A stretch of DNA of 59,706 bases from an uncultured Lachnospiraceae bacterium (GCA_910577015.1 CAJTKU010000015.1:1-59706); one strand, 5' to 3'; positions 41,460-49,671 are shown, numbered from the stretch's first letter. Program-made: numbers and translations. Notes: generated by a model not told the origin, from the letters alone.

Positions 41460-42584
41460 TTACAGCTGCTTTGCAGCTGTTTTTTCTTCCAGAAACCTGC
41501 ATATCTGCCCGGCAGCGTCGGGGAGCGCGTTGGTTTTCTGGGCAGAATACATGCCGTTCCGGACATCTGTATTTTCTGTAAGGAGTTTTCCCTGCTTAAT
41601 CTGCGTGCTTATCCGTTCTGCGGCAATGGACATGCCGCGGGAAACAAAAAATTCCCTGTTTTTGGTCTCACATCCCGGAATGGGCGCCGTATGTACAATG
41701 GGAATATGCATGTCAAGCGCCTCTGTGGAGGTCAGGCCGCCGGGCTTTGTGTAGATAACGTCACAGGCTGCCATAAAGTCTGCCACACGTTCCGTGTAGC
41801 CAATGATGTGGATGCCGGGTTTACGGTAAAACTGCCTTTTCAGGGTGCGTCTCAGTTTCTTGTTATTGCCGCAGATAATGACAATCTGTTCCCCGTTTTT
41901 CAAATGTGCCGTCAGTTCATAGGCAAATAAATGGATTTTGCCAAAGCCCATGCTGCCGCTCATAATCAGATACATGGCTTTGTCTTCAGGAAGGTGAAGC
42001 TTTCTTTTGGCAAGCGCTTTATCCTGCTTTTGGCAAAAGGCTTCTTTTACCGGAATGCCGAAAGGCATTAATTTTTCTTCGGGAATCCCCTTTTTTATGT
42101 ATTCTTCCAACAATTCGGCATGGGGAGCAATATAGTAGTCGCACTCTGTTTCCGCCCAGAAGGGAATGCAGGTATAGTCTGTTGCTACGGCGACCGTCAG
42201 GGGCACCTCCATTTTGTGCCGCTTCATGTAGGTAATGGTCTCGGCGGGAAACAGATGGGGCATCACGATGGCGTCGAAATGATTTTCTTCTAAGTAGGCA
42301 TGCAGCTTTTTGGCCATCAGTCCGTTGGCATAATAGATGGGGGACTTGCGGCGCGAAGAACTGATATGCCCGGCAATACGGTATAAAAAACCAAACAGCC
42401 TGGGCAGGCTGCGGGCTGTCTTTACATAACATTGGCCTACAAAATTGGCGGTGCGCTCACTGGAAAGCAAAAACATATCCATCATTACCGCTTCATGCCC
42501 GTTTTGCAATAATTTTTCCTGTACGGCCATACCGGCCGCATTGTGTCCGCCGCCGGTGGAGGAAGACAGTATCAATACTTTCAT
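41460..42584 (-). CDS. GT28-family glycolipid synthase (MGDG synthase/UgtP-like)
   Basis: The protein has 374 residues. The N-terminus STGGGHNAAGMAVQEKL is the acceptor-side glycine loop of MGDG synthase/UgtP enzymes. The C-terminal half holds VIYTKPGGLTSTEALDM, the nucleotide-sugar binding motif of GT28. The probable product is a glycosyl-diacylglycerol. It lies 48 nt upstream of the PlsY-like gene on the same strand, pairing acylation with glycosylation of membrane lipid. Confidence 0.88.
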   Translation of the reverse strand: MKVLILSSSTGGGHNAAGMAVQEKLLQNGHEAVMMDMFLLSSERTANFVGQCYVKTARSLPRLFGFLYRIAGHISSSRRKSPIYYANGLMAKKLHAYLEENHFDAIVMPHLFPAETITYMKRHKMEVPLTVAVATDYTCIPFWAETECDYYIAPHAELLEEYIKKGIPEEKLMPFGIPVKEAFCQKQDKALAKRKLHLPEDKAMYLIMSGSMGFGKIHLFAYELTAHLKNGEQIVIICGNNKKLRRTLKRQFYRKPGIHIIGYTERVADFMAACDVIYTKPGGLTSTEALDMHIPIVHTAPIPGCETKNREFFVSRGMSIAAERISTQIKQGKLLTENTDVRNGMYSAQKTNALPDAAGQICRFLEEKTAAKQL

Positions 42585-42623
42585 AATTAAAATTCCTTAG
42601 TAGTTATTTGTTCTATTTTATCA

Positions 42624-43184
42624 CTAAAAAAACAGGTGTTCAATCAAAATCTTTAATCCGATTAGGATGAGGATGATGCCGCCGGCAAGCTCTGCACGGG
42701 ATTTGTATTTTGTGCCGAAAACATTCCCTATTTTCAGGCCGACGGCCGAAAACAGGAAGGTTATGATGCCGATAAAGGAAACGGCAGGGATAATGGGAAT
42801 ATCGGGAAGAAAAGCGAATGTCACCCCGACGGCAAGGGCGTCTATGCTGGTCGCTACGGCCAAAATCAGCATTTCCCTAAAGGAAAAAGAGGCGCTTATA
42901 CTTTCCTCTTCTTTGGACAGTGCTTCTTTTATCATGCCTCCTCCGATGATTAGAAGCAGCAGAAAAGCAATCCAATGGTCCAGGAAGGTGATTTTTTCCT
43001 GAAAACGGTATCCCACAAGATAGCCAATGACAGGCATTAATGCCTGAAAACCTCCGAACCATACTCCCACCAGCGCGGATTTTCCAAGCGTAATTTTATT
43101 GGTGGCAAGCCCTTTGCAGACTGAAACCGCAAAGGCGTCCATGGAAAGGCCGACGGCCAGGAAAAATAAACTAAGCAGACTCAT
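42624..43184 (-). CDS. mntP: Manganese efflux pump MntP
   Basis: The protein has 186 residues and six predicted membrane helices. The start MSLLSLFFLAVGLSMDAFAV and the second half-repeat ILAVATSIDALAVGVTFAF both carry the internal-duplication Asp motif of MntP. ATG 43184 has GGAGG upstream, better than the longer frame at 43211. A yybP-ykoY manganese riboswitch and a terminator lie in its leader, which supports Mn2+ export as the function. Confidence 0.95.
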   Translation of the reverse strand: MSLLSLFFLAVGLSMDAFAVSVCKGLATNKITLGKSALVGVWFGGFQALMPVIGYLVGYRFQEKITFLDHWIAFLLLLIIGGGMIKEALSKEEESISASFSFREMLILAVATSIDALAVGVTFAFLPDIPIIPAVSFIGIITFLFSAVGLKIGNVFGTKYKSRAELAGGIILILIGLKILIEHLFF

Positions 43185-43213
43185 TTTTTCCTCCATTCTG
43201 AAGCGCTGCACCT

Positions 43214-43256
43214 AAAAAACTCACGGGCAGCCGGTATATACCTGCTGTCCATGAGT
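43214..43256 (-). terminator. Riboswitch-controlled terminator in the mntP leader
   Basis: On the minus strand ACTCATGGACAGCAGG (43256-43241) pairs with CCGGCTGCCCGTGAGT around TATATA and is followed by six T. The 5' arm ACTCATG is shared with the P1 stem of the riboswitch, so the two folds exclude each other. Confidence 0.75.
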
Positions 43257-43342
43257 CTCATTTTTTAAGATAATACCAGATGCCCGCATCATTATGTTGA
43301 TATTATCACAGCTTATCCGGCTGCAAACTACTCCCTCAAGAA
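43250..43342 (-). ncRNA. yybP-ykoY manganese riboswitch
   Basis: Read on the minus strand the aptamer begins TTCTTGAGGGAGTAG, close to the conserved GGGGAGUAG. It continues with a CAGC/GCTG stem, then GATAATA/TATTATC enclosing TCAACATA, and ends near GAGACTCATG, matching the family GAGAC region. CTTGAG and CTCATG form P1. This family binds Mn2+. Here P1 would prevent the downstream terminator, making an ON switch for mntP. Confidence 0.85.
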
Positions 43343-43409
43343 TCGGTAATTAAATTGGATTATAGGGGAAAATGCAATATTTGTCAATCTTTTTATCAAC
43401 GGATTGGCG

Positions 43410-43592
43410 CTTCCGAATTTTGTATGGCGGCTGCTGGAGCGCGCATTTGTTTCCATAAAGGACCGTGTAAAAACGCCGGCCCTTGGATGCTGTCCTGTAG
43501 CATCCTATGTGCCGTTGCGTTTTTACCCGAGCGGAAGCGTGTCCTGTTGGAACAAATGCGCGCTCCAGCAGCCGCCATGCAAAATTCGGAAG
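43410..43592 (+). repeat. Long hairpin repeat element, copy B
   Basis: The arms 43410-43451 and 43551-43592 pair over about 40 nt with one G-U. The apical stem is GGATGCT/AGCATCC. The shared core with copy A includes ACCGTGTAAAAAC, and GTTTTTACCCGAGCG with GGAACAAATG. The stem GCTGGAGCGCGC differs from copy A's GCCGGGGCAGGC, with matching changes in the other arm. The side hairpin loop is GGAA here and GAGA in copy A, both GNRA. It lies between mntP and rho. Confidence 0.8.
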
Positions 43593-43668
43593 TACCGGCT
43601 GACGTGCAGTGAGCTGTTGCAACTTTGTTTTGGGTACTTCCCAATTTAAAAGTTTTGTAATATAATAC

Positions 43669-43744
43669 AAATATATCATATATTGGTGTTCTGATTGTTC
43701 CGACACATGTCTTATAATATACCCCATGAGAACATGATATATTT
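43669..43744 (+). promoter_or_regulatory. Rho leader with 11-bp inverted repeat
   Basis: AAATATATCAT (43669-43679) and ATGATATATTT (43734-43744) are exact complements. The second arm ends 3 nt before the AGGAGG of rho, so pairing could hide the ribosome site. A TATAAT (43713-43718) with a weak TTCTGA -35 lies between the arms, so only a start upstream of 43669 would make both arms RNA. Confidence 0.45.
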
Positions 43745-43761
43745 TTAGGAGGTTAAAATAA

Positions 43762-45210
43762 ATGAGAGAGAAGTATGAGTCGCTGGCGCTGGCGAACCTG
43801 AAGGAGATTGCCAAGGCCAGGGGCATCAAAGGTGTTTCCGCTATGAAGAAAGCGGAGGTGGTGGAGGCAATGCTTGCACAGGATGAAAAGGATAAGGCGG
43901 AAAAGCAGTCTGTACCGGCGCAGGGAGCGGAAAGAAGACCGGACAAGCCTGCGGAGAAAAGAACGGAAGAGCGTCGGCAGGAGGAGCGGAGACCGGTGCA
44001 GGGTACGGATACCCATGGACGGCCGGCACAGTCATTTGACAGAAATGCGGTTTATGATGCCAGTACGTTTCCCCCGGAACTGGACAGCGGGCAGGAGGCA
44101 AACGGCATTCTGGAAGTCATGCCGGACGGATATGGATTTATCCGCTGTGCCAACTACATGCCGGGAGAAAACGACGTGTATGTTGCGCCGAGCCAGATAC
44201 GCAGGTTCGGGTTAAAAACCGGGGATATCCTGGTAGGAAACAAGCGCACCAAAACACAGCAGGAAAAGTTCAGCGCATTGTTGTATATAAAGACAATCAA
44301 TGGCTATTCCGTGGAAGAAGCGGCAAGAAGGCGCAATTTTGAAGATATGACGCCTATTTTTCCGGATGAGAGAATCCGGCTGGAGGTGCCTGGCTCCAGC
44401 ATTGCGATGCGCGTCATGGATTTGGTGAGCCCTATCGGTAAAGGACAGCGCGGCATGATTGTTTCCCCGCCCAAGGCAGGAAAGACAACCCTGCTGAAAC
44501 AGGTGGCCAAGTCCATTCTCAGGAGTGAGCCGGACATGCATATGCTGATTCTGCTGATAGATGAACGTCCTGAAGAGGTAACGGACATCAAAGAGGCGAT
44601 TGAAGGCGTCAATGTCGAGGTGATTTATTCTACCTTTGATGAACTGCCCGAGCATCACAAGAGGGTTTCCGAGATGGTTATCGAGCGTGCGAAACGGCTT
44701 GTGGAGCATGGGAAGGATGTGGTGATACTCCTTGACAGCATTACCAGGCTGACCCGTGCTTACAATCAGGTGGTGCCGCCCAGCGGAAGGACGCTTTCCG
44801 GAGGTCTGGACCCGGCAGCCCTGCATATGCCCAAGCGTTTCTTTGGCGCGGCGAGGAATTTAAGGGCGGGCGGCAGTTTGACGATTCTGGCAACAGCTTT
44901 GGTGGAAACGGGTTCCAAGATGGATGATGTGGTTTACGAGGAGTTTAAAGGCACCGGCAACATGGAAATGGTGCTCGACAGGAAGCTTTCCGAAAAGCGT
45001 ATTTTCCCTGCCATTGATTTGCAGAAGTCGGGAACCAGAAGGGAAGACCTTCTGCTCTATCCTGACGAACTGGAAGCCATCAACATTATGCGTAAGGCAT
45101 TAAACGGCATGAAGGCGGATGAAGCGGCTGACCGCATTCTGGATATGTTTTCCCGTACCAGAAACAATCAGGAATTTGTTAATATGGTAAAGAAGATGAA
45201 GTTTATCTAA
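43762..45210 (+). CDS. rho: Transcription termination factor Rho
   Basis: The protein has 482 residues. The N-terminal Rho_N helices (about 1-45) are followed by a Lys/Arg/Glu-rich insert of about 50-105. The cold-shock-like RNA-binding domain (about 110-185, GILEVMPDGYGFIR) and the ATPase follow, with Walker A SPPKAGKTTLLKQ near 235 and Walker B VVILLDSIT near 320. It is a hexameric RNA translocase. AGGAGG precedes the ATG. Confidence 0.97.
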   Translation: MREKYESLALANLKEIAKARGIKGVSAMKKAEVVEAMLAQDEKDKAEKQSVPAQGAERRPDKPAEKRTEERRQEERRPVQGTDTHGRPAQSFDRNAVYDASTFPPELDSGQEANGILEVMPDGYGFIRCANYMPGENDVYVAPSQIRRFGLKTGDILVGNKRTKTQQEKFSALLYIKTINGYSVEEAARRRNFEDMTPIFPDERIRLEVPGSSIAMRVMDLVSPIGKGQRGMIVSPPKAGKTTLLKQVAKSILRSEPDMHMLILLIDERPEEVTDIKEAIEGVNVEVIYSTFDELPEHHKRVSEMVIERAKRLVEHGKDVVILLDSITRLTRAYNQVVPPSGRTLSGGLDPAALHMPKRFFGAARNLRAGGSLTILATALVETGSKMDDVVYEEFKGTGNMEMVLDRKLSEKRIFPAIDLQKSGTRREDLLLYPDELEAINIMRKALNGMKADEAADRILDMFSRTRNNQEFVNMVKKMKFI

Positions 45211-45217
45211 AAAAAGC

Positions 45218-45246
45218 TTGCATAAAAATGTTTTGCATGGTAAAAT
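45218..45246 (+). promoter_or_regulatory. Promoter of rpmE
   Basis: TTGCAT (45218-45223), 17 nt, and TAAAAT (45241-45246) lie 78 nt before rpmE, just after the rho stop. Confidence 0.65.
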
Positions 45247-45323
45247 AAAAAAGCTGTTTGTGGATGCATAAGCAGTAGGGATGAGTACAGAACAAATTGA
45301 CTTAACATAGAGAGGTGAAAAAG

Positions 45324-45530
45324 ATGAAAGAAGGAATCCATCCAACTTACTATCAGGCAACTGTTACCTGCAACTGTGGCAACACATTTGTAACCGGTTC
45401 CACCAAGCCTGAAATCCACGTGGAAGTTTGCTCCAAGTGCCATTCATTCTATACAGGCCAGCAGAAGACTGCAAGAGCTGACGGCCGTATCGACAAGTTC
45501 AATAGAAAGTACGGTGTGGAAAGCAAGTAG
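45324..45530 (+). CDS. rpmE: 50S ribosomal protein L31, zinc-binding type
   Basis: The protein has 68 residues. CNCGNTF and CSKCHSFYTG give the four-cysteine zinc site of the C+ form of bL31. ATG 45324 follows AGAGAGG at 8 nt. A terminator follows at 45554. Confidence 0.97.
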   Translation: MKEGIHPTYYQATVTCNCGNTFVTGSTKPEIHVEVCSKCHSFYTGQQKTARADGRIDKFNRKYGVESK

Positions 45531-45553
45531 TTTTTTCGTAAATATGATTTCTG

Positions 45554-45582
45554 AAAGGTTGAGGTGTAAGCTTCAACCTTTT
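45554..45582 (+). terminator. Intrinsic terminator of rpmE
   Basis: AAAGGTTGA and TCAACCTTT pair around a 10-nt loop, followed by TTATG, 24 nt after the stop. Confidence 0.7.
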
Positions 45583-45587
45583 ATGAT

Positions 45588-45729
45588 ATAATGACCGCAA
45601 AGGAAAAACAAGCGACTGTGAAGCAGGCATTTGTTTTTCCGGGTCATTAACGAGCAAACGTCCGATGAAATTGGACAAGGAGCACGCAAGTGCGGGTTTG
45701 CGAGTGTAAATAATGACCGCAAAGGAAAA
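45588..45729 (+). ncRNA. Candidate structured RNA upstream of the DUF1385 gene
   Basis: GGTCATTA (45642-45649) pairs with TAATGACC (45711-45718), and GCAAAC (45654-45659) with GTTTGC (45696-45701). They close a junction holding GTCCGA/TTGGAC (45660-45676) and GCAC-GCAA-GTGC (45682-45693), a GNRA-capped hairpin. A 20-nt direct repeat, ATAATGACCGCAAAGGAAAA, occurs at 45588-45607 and 45710-45729. The whole lies in a 216-nt gap before DUF1385. I cannot match it to a named RNA family. Confidence 0.55.
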
Positions 45730-45746
45730 GGAAGGGCGTCTGATAT

Positions 45747-46751
45747 ATGGCAAAGAGGAGAAGAGGCCGTTACAGCGGCATCGGCGGACAGGCGGTGCTG
45801 GAAGGCGTTATGATGAAAAATGGGGAAAAATACGCTGTTGCGGTGCGCAAGCCGGATGGCGGGATTGATGTGGAAATAGAAAATTACCAAGGGGTGCTGC
45901 ACGGCAGCAAAATCAAAGAAATCCCTTTTATCCGGGGTATTTTTAATTTTGTGGATTCCATGCTGCTGGGTACAAGATGCCTGAATCATTCCGCAAGTTT
46001 TTATGAGGATGGCAAAGCGCCGGAAACGAAAGCGGATAAGGTGGTAAACAAGATGACAAAAGGAAATGCGGAGAAAGTATTTACCGCGTTGGTAACCGTC
46101 ATTTCCATTTTGCTGGCAGTGGGCATATTTATAGTGCTGCCGTATTTTATATCATCGCTTTTAAAAGAATATGTACGGAGCAATGCGCTGATGGCAATTA
46201 TAGAAGGAGTAATCCGTATCCTTATTTTTATTCTGTATGTGGCAGGGATTGCCATGATGCAGGATATCAAACGCCTTTATATGTACCACGGCGCAGAACA
46301 CAAATGCATCAACTGTATTGAAAGGGGCAGGGAACTGACTGTGAGGAACGTTATGCGCAGTTCCAGGCTGCACAAACGCTGCGGCACCAGCTTTATGTTT
46401 TTTGTCATGTTTGTCAGCATTATCCTGTTTTTCTTTATCCGGGTGAGCAATCCTGTTGAAAAAGTGGCGCTTCGTATTTTGCTGATTCCCGTTATTGCCG
46501 GTATTTCCTATGAGATTATCCGTCTGGCAGGCAGAACGGACAATGTTTTTGTAAAGCTGTTGTCTGCTCCCGGCATGATGATACAGCGCCTGACTACGAA
46601 AGAACCCACAAAGGAAATGGTGGAGGTCGCCATTGCTTCGGTGGAGGCGGTTTTTGACTGGAAACAGTATTTGAAGGATGAATTTGGATATGAGGAAGAG
46701 CAGAAACCGGTGAAAGAAGAGGACGGAAACCATCCGGAAACAGAAGGATGA
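45747..46751 (+). CDS. DUF1385 family membrane protein
   Basis: The protein has 334 residues with several membrane helices. The family signature GIGGQAVLEGVMMKNGEKYAV is at the start, and YHGAEHKCINCIE appears near residue 180, with His/Cys residues that could bind metal. It is often next to prmC/prfA in Clostridia, as here. The function is not established. Its stop overlaps the prmC start (ATGA). The charged C-terminal tail is Glu/Lys-rich. Confidence 0.92.
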   Translation: MAKRRRGRYSGIGGQAVLEGVMMKNGEKYAVAVRKPDGGIDVEIENYQGVLHGSKIKEIPFIRGIFNFVDSMLLGTRCLNHSASFYEDGKAPETKADKVVNKMTKGNAEKVFTALVTVISILLAVGIFIVLPYFISSLLKEYVRSNALMAIIEGVIRILIFILYVAGIAMMQDIKRLYMYHGAEHKCINCIERGRELTVRNVMRSSRLHKRCGTSFMFFVMFVSIILFFFIRVSNPVEKVALRILLIPVIAGISYEIIRLAGRTDNVFVKLLSAPGMMIQRLTTKEPTKEMVEVAIASVEAVFDWKQYLKDEFGYEEEQKPVKEEDGNHPETEG

Positions 46752-47611
46752 CATACAAGGATTGTTATCTGGAGGGAATCTCCCGGTTAAAAGGCGCAGG
46801 CGTGCCACAGGCAGAATGGGACGCCAGGCTTTTACTGGAGTATGTCTGTAATACGGACTGCAGCATGCTGCTTGCCCATGGGGATGAAGAGGTAAACGGG
46901 GAAAAGCAGGAGGCCTATTTTGCGCTTATCCATAAGCGCATGCAAAGAATCCCCCTGCAGTTTCTGACCGGTGAGCAGGCATTCTGCGGGCTTACGTTTC
47001 AGGTAAACGAGCATGTGCTGATTCCCAGACAGGATACGGAGATTCTGGTGGAAGAGGCATTGAAGCGGCTGGAGCCGGGGATGCGGGTATTGGATATGTG
47101 TACCGGTTCCGGCTGTATTTTAATCAGCATCCTCTCCCTTAGGGAAGGCATGCGGGGAGTGGGAGTGGATTTGTCCAATGAAGCCCTGAAGATGGCCCGC
47201 GAAAACGCCGATTTGCTTTTGCGTGGCAGCAGACAGCCGGAATGGATTTGCAGTGATTTATTTAACGCCCTGAATAAGCCGGACGGCGAGGAAGAAAGAT
47301 TTGACATGCTGGTATCCAACCCGCCATATATACCCGGCCCGATGATTGAAACCCTGATGCCGGAGGTGCGGGATTACGAGCCGAAAACAGCCCTGGACGG
47401 AGGAGAGGACGGGCTTTTGTTTTACAGAAGGATTGTAAAGGAAGGCAAGGACTTTTTAAAGGAAAACGGGTGGCTGTTGTTTGAAATCGGGTGTGAACAA
47501 AAAGACGCCGTAAGTGCGCTTATGGCCGAAGCCGGTTTTTGTGAGATAGAATGCAGGAAGGACTATGCGGGACTGGACCGTGTGGTAATCGGAAGAAAGA
47601 ATCAGAGGTAA
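46748..47611 (+). CDS. prmC: Peptide chain release factor N5-glutamine methyltransferase
   Basis: PrmC methylates the Gln of the GGQ motif in release factors. The protein has 287 residues, with SAM-binding VLDMCTGSGCILIS near residue 114 and the catalytic NPPY motif (SNPPYIPG) near 192. It overlaps DUF1385 by 4 nt and is followed after 4 nt by prfA, its substrate gene. Confidence 0.96.
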   Translation: MTYKDCYLEGISRLKGAGVPQAEWDARLLLEYVCNTDCSMLLAHGDEEVNGEKQEAYFALIHKRMQRIPLQFLTGEQAFCGLTFQVNEHVLIPRQDTEILVEEALKRLEPGMRVLDMCTGSGCILISILSLREGMRGVGVDLSNEALKMARENADLLLRGSRQPEWICSDLFNALNKPDGEEERFDMLVSNPPYIPGPMIETLMPEVRDYEPKTALDGGEDGLLFYRRIVKEGKDFLKENGWLLFEIGCEQKDAVSALMAEAGFCEIECRKDYAGLDRVVIGRKNQR

Positions 47612-47615
47612 TGTG

Positions 47616-48689
47616 ATGTTTGACAAGTTAGACGATTTATTGAGACGGTTTGAGGAAATCATAAATGAACTTCATGAGCCGGATGTGGTGAACGACCAGA
47701 ACCGTTTCAGGAAGTTGATGAAGGAGCAGAGCGATTTGACTCCGTTGGTGGAGGCATATACCGAATATAAAAAGTGTAAACAGGATGTAGAGGATTCCCT
47801 CGCCATGCTGGAGGAGGAAAACGACGAGGAGATGCGGGAAATGCTGAAGGAAGAGCTTTCCGCGGGCAGGAAACGAATCGAAGAGCTGGAGCAGGAACTG
47901 AAGATTCTCCTGCTTCCCAAGGACCCCAACGATGACAAGAACGTGATTGTGGAAATCCGTGCAGGCGCAGGCGGGGATGAGTCCGCGCTGTTTGCGGCGG
48001 AAATCTATCGCATGTATGTGCATTATGCGGAGAGCCAGCGCTGGAAAGTGGAAACCATGAGCGTGGACGAAATCGGCATTGGCGGAATGAAAGAAGTCAC
48101 TTTCATGCTGAGCGGGCAGGGCGCTTATTCCAAGATGAAATATGAAAGCGGCGTACACCGTGTACAGCGCGTGCCGGAAACGGAATCCCAGGGGCGTATC
48201 CACACCTCCACGATTACCGTGGCGGTAATGCCCGAGGCGGAAGAGGTAGATGTCGTGATTGACGAAAAGGATATCCGCATCGATGTGATGCGTGCCTCCG
48301 GCAATGGCGGACAGTGCGTCAATACCACGGATTCTGCGGTGCGGCTTACCCATTATCCCACCGGCATTGTGGTGTACAGCCAGACCGAAAAATCCCAGCT
48401 GCAGAACAAGGCAAAGGCATTTGCCCTGCTGCGCGCAAAGCTGTATGACATCGAGCAGCAAAAAGCACATGATGCGGAAGCCCAGCTTAGGCGCAGTCAG
48501 GTGGGGACCGGCGACCGTTCCGAGAAAATCAGGACTTACAATTTCCCTCAGGGACGCGTGACCGACCATCGTATCGGACTTACGCTGTATAAGCTGGATA
48601 AAATCATGAACGGCGATATACAGGAGATTGTGGAGGCGTGCATTGCAGCCGACCAGGCGGCTAAACTGGCAAAGATGAATGAGAATTAA
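47616..48689 (+). CDS. prfA: Peptide chain release factor 1
   Basis: The protein has 357 residues and recognises UAA and UAG stop codons. The GGQ loop is in SGNGGQCVNTTDSAVR near residue 230. ATG 47616 is preferred to GTG 47613 because AGAGG lies 7 nt upstream. It ends the DUF1385-prmC-prfA operon. Confidence 0.97.
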   Translation: MFDKLDDLLRRFEEIINELHEPDVVNDQNRFRKLMKEQSDLTPLVEAYTEYKKCKQDVEDSLAMLEEENDEEMREMLKEELSAGRKRIEELEQELKILLLPKDPNDDKNVIVEIRAGAGGDESALFAAEIYRMYVHYAESQRWKVETMSVDEIGIGGMKEVTFMLSGQGAYSKMKYESGVHRVQRVPETESQGRIHTSTITVAVMPEAEEVDVVIDEKDIRIDVMRASGNGGQCVNTTDSAVRLTHYPTGIVVYSQTEKSQLQNKAKAFALLRAKLYDIEQQKAHDAEAQLRRSQVGTGDRSEKIRTYNFPQGRVTDHRIGLTLYKLDKIMNGDIQEIVEACIAADQAAKLAKMNEN

Positions 48690-48787
48690 GAAAAAGACAG
48701 GTACAAAGGATTCTGAAGGCGTTAAAGGGGGCAGGTGTGATTGTAAGGGAAGGTGCAAATCGCAGCGGAAAATGGATTGTTCTTTGA

Positions 48788-48822
48788 TGTCGTAATAAAT
48801 GTCGTAATAAGTGTCGTAATAA
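48788..48822 (+). repeat. Three 12-bp tandem repeats upstream of the XRE membrane regulator
   Basis: TGTCGTAATAA occurs at 48788-48798, 48800-48810 and 48812-48822, a strict 12-bp period. They lie 90 nt before the regulator gene. They could be a multi-copy binding site or simple slippage repeats. The rest of 48690-48877 holds no gene that I can support. Confidence 0.65.
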
Positions 48823-48877
48823 AATAGCAATTTCCGGAAATCCGGTGATTCTACCGGCGGTCGATTGCAAATAACTA

Positions 48878-48903
48878 TCCTGAAATGTAAGATGATTTCA
48901 GGA
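48878..48903 (+). promoter_or_regulatory. SD-sequestering hairpin
   Basis: TCCTGAAAT pairs with ATTTCAGGA over 9 bp around an 8-nt loop. The 3' arm includes the start of the AGGAGGTGG ribosome site (48900-48907) of the gene at 48913, so initiation could be restrained by RNA folding. Confidence 0.5.
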
Positions 48904-48912
48904 GGTGGCTGT

Positions 48913-49671
48913 ATGTATAAGATAGACAATAAGAAATTCGGGGATTTTGTGGCACAGCTTCGCAAAGAAAAGAATTTTACGCAGAAGGAGCTTGCAGAAC
49001 GTCTTTTTATTTCTGATAAGACCGTGAGCAAGTGGGAAAGGGGACTGAGCATTCCTGACGTGTCCCTGCTGATTCCGATTGCCGATGTGCTGGGTGTAAC
49101 GGTAACGGAGTTGCTCTACGGGGAGCGTCTTGGAAGTGAAAGCAGGCTCGGCATTGAGGAGATAGAAGACTTGGTTACCTGTTCGATGGATTTGTCGAGG
49201 CAGGAAAGGAGCGTACAAAGAAAGCGCCGAAAAAAATGGATATTGGTATATATTGCAGCGGTTTTTGCCGTGGTTTTGGAAACGGCCCTGCTCATGCTGA
49301 ACGGTTTTACGGAACTGGAAGACCTGTATCTGGTGGAAGGGCTGATGCTGACTTTTGGAGGCTGGTTCTGTCTTTTTGCAAAAGAAATACTGCCCAAGTA
49401 TTATGATGAAAATAAGGTGGATTATATTACTGACGGTTTCTTTAGGATGCATATGCCGGGAATACATTTCAACAACCGTAACTGGCCGCATATTTTAAAG
49501 GCAGTAAGGATATGGACCCTTTCGGCGGCGGTTTTGTGGCCCTTACTGAGCGGAGGGATGAGATTTCTTTTGGGAAAAGAAGTATGGCAGGTGGCGCAAT
49601 GGATTGCTGCGATGGCTGTATCCTTTAGCATCTTTATACCCGTATGTGTGATGGGGAAAAAGTATGAGTAG
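48913..49671 (+). CDS. XRE-family regulator with membrane domain
   Basis: The protein has 252 residues. The HTH_3 domain (about 8-65: FVAQLRKEKNFTQKELAERL, FISDKTVSKWERG) is followed by a basic segment and about four membrane helices (about 100-250). Such membrane-anchored XRE proteins are common in Clostridia and may link DNA binding to an envelope signal. ATG 48913 follows AGGAGGTGGCTGT. The upstream frame at 48865 lacks support. Confidence 0.82.
   Translation: MYKIDNKKFGDFVAQLRKEKNFTQKELAERLFISDKTVSKWERGLSIPDVSLLIPIADVLGVTVTELLYGERLGSESRLGIEEIEDLVTCSMDLSRQERSVQRKRRKKWILVYIAAVFAVVLETALLMLNGFTELEDLYLVEGLMLTFGGWFCLFAKEILPKYYDENKVDYITDGFFRMHMPGIHFNNRNWPHILKAVRIWTLSAAVLWPLLSGGMRFLLGKEVWQVAQWIAAMAVSFSIFIPVCVMGKKYE

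Noticed and set aside
43355..43649. Short overlapping ORFs within hairpin copy B
   Set aside because: They follow from the inverted repeat itself; the same peptide pieces (PAAAMQN) occur at copy A, so the repeat and not a gene explains them.
45642..45718. c-di-GMP-I riboswitch
   Set aside because: A GNRA hairpin and GCAAAC are present, but the order of conserved blocks and the receptor sequence do not match that family.
47637..49052. 471-codon open frame on the minus strand
   Set aside because: It is a shadow of prfA and the intergenic region; its His/Phe-rich composition is what antisense of Lys/Glu-rich genes gives.
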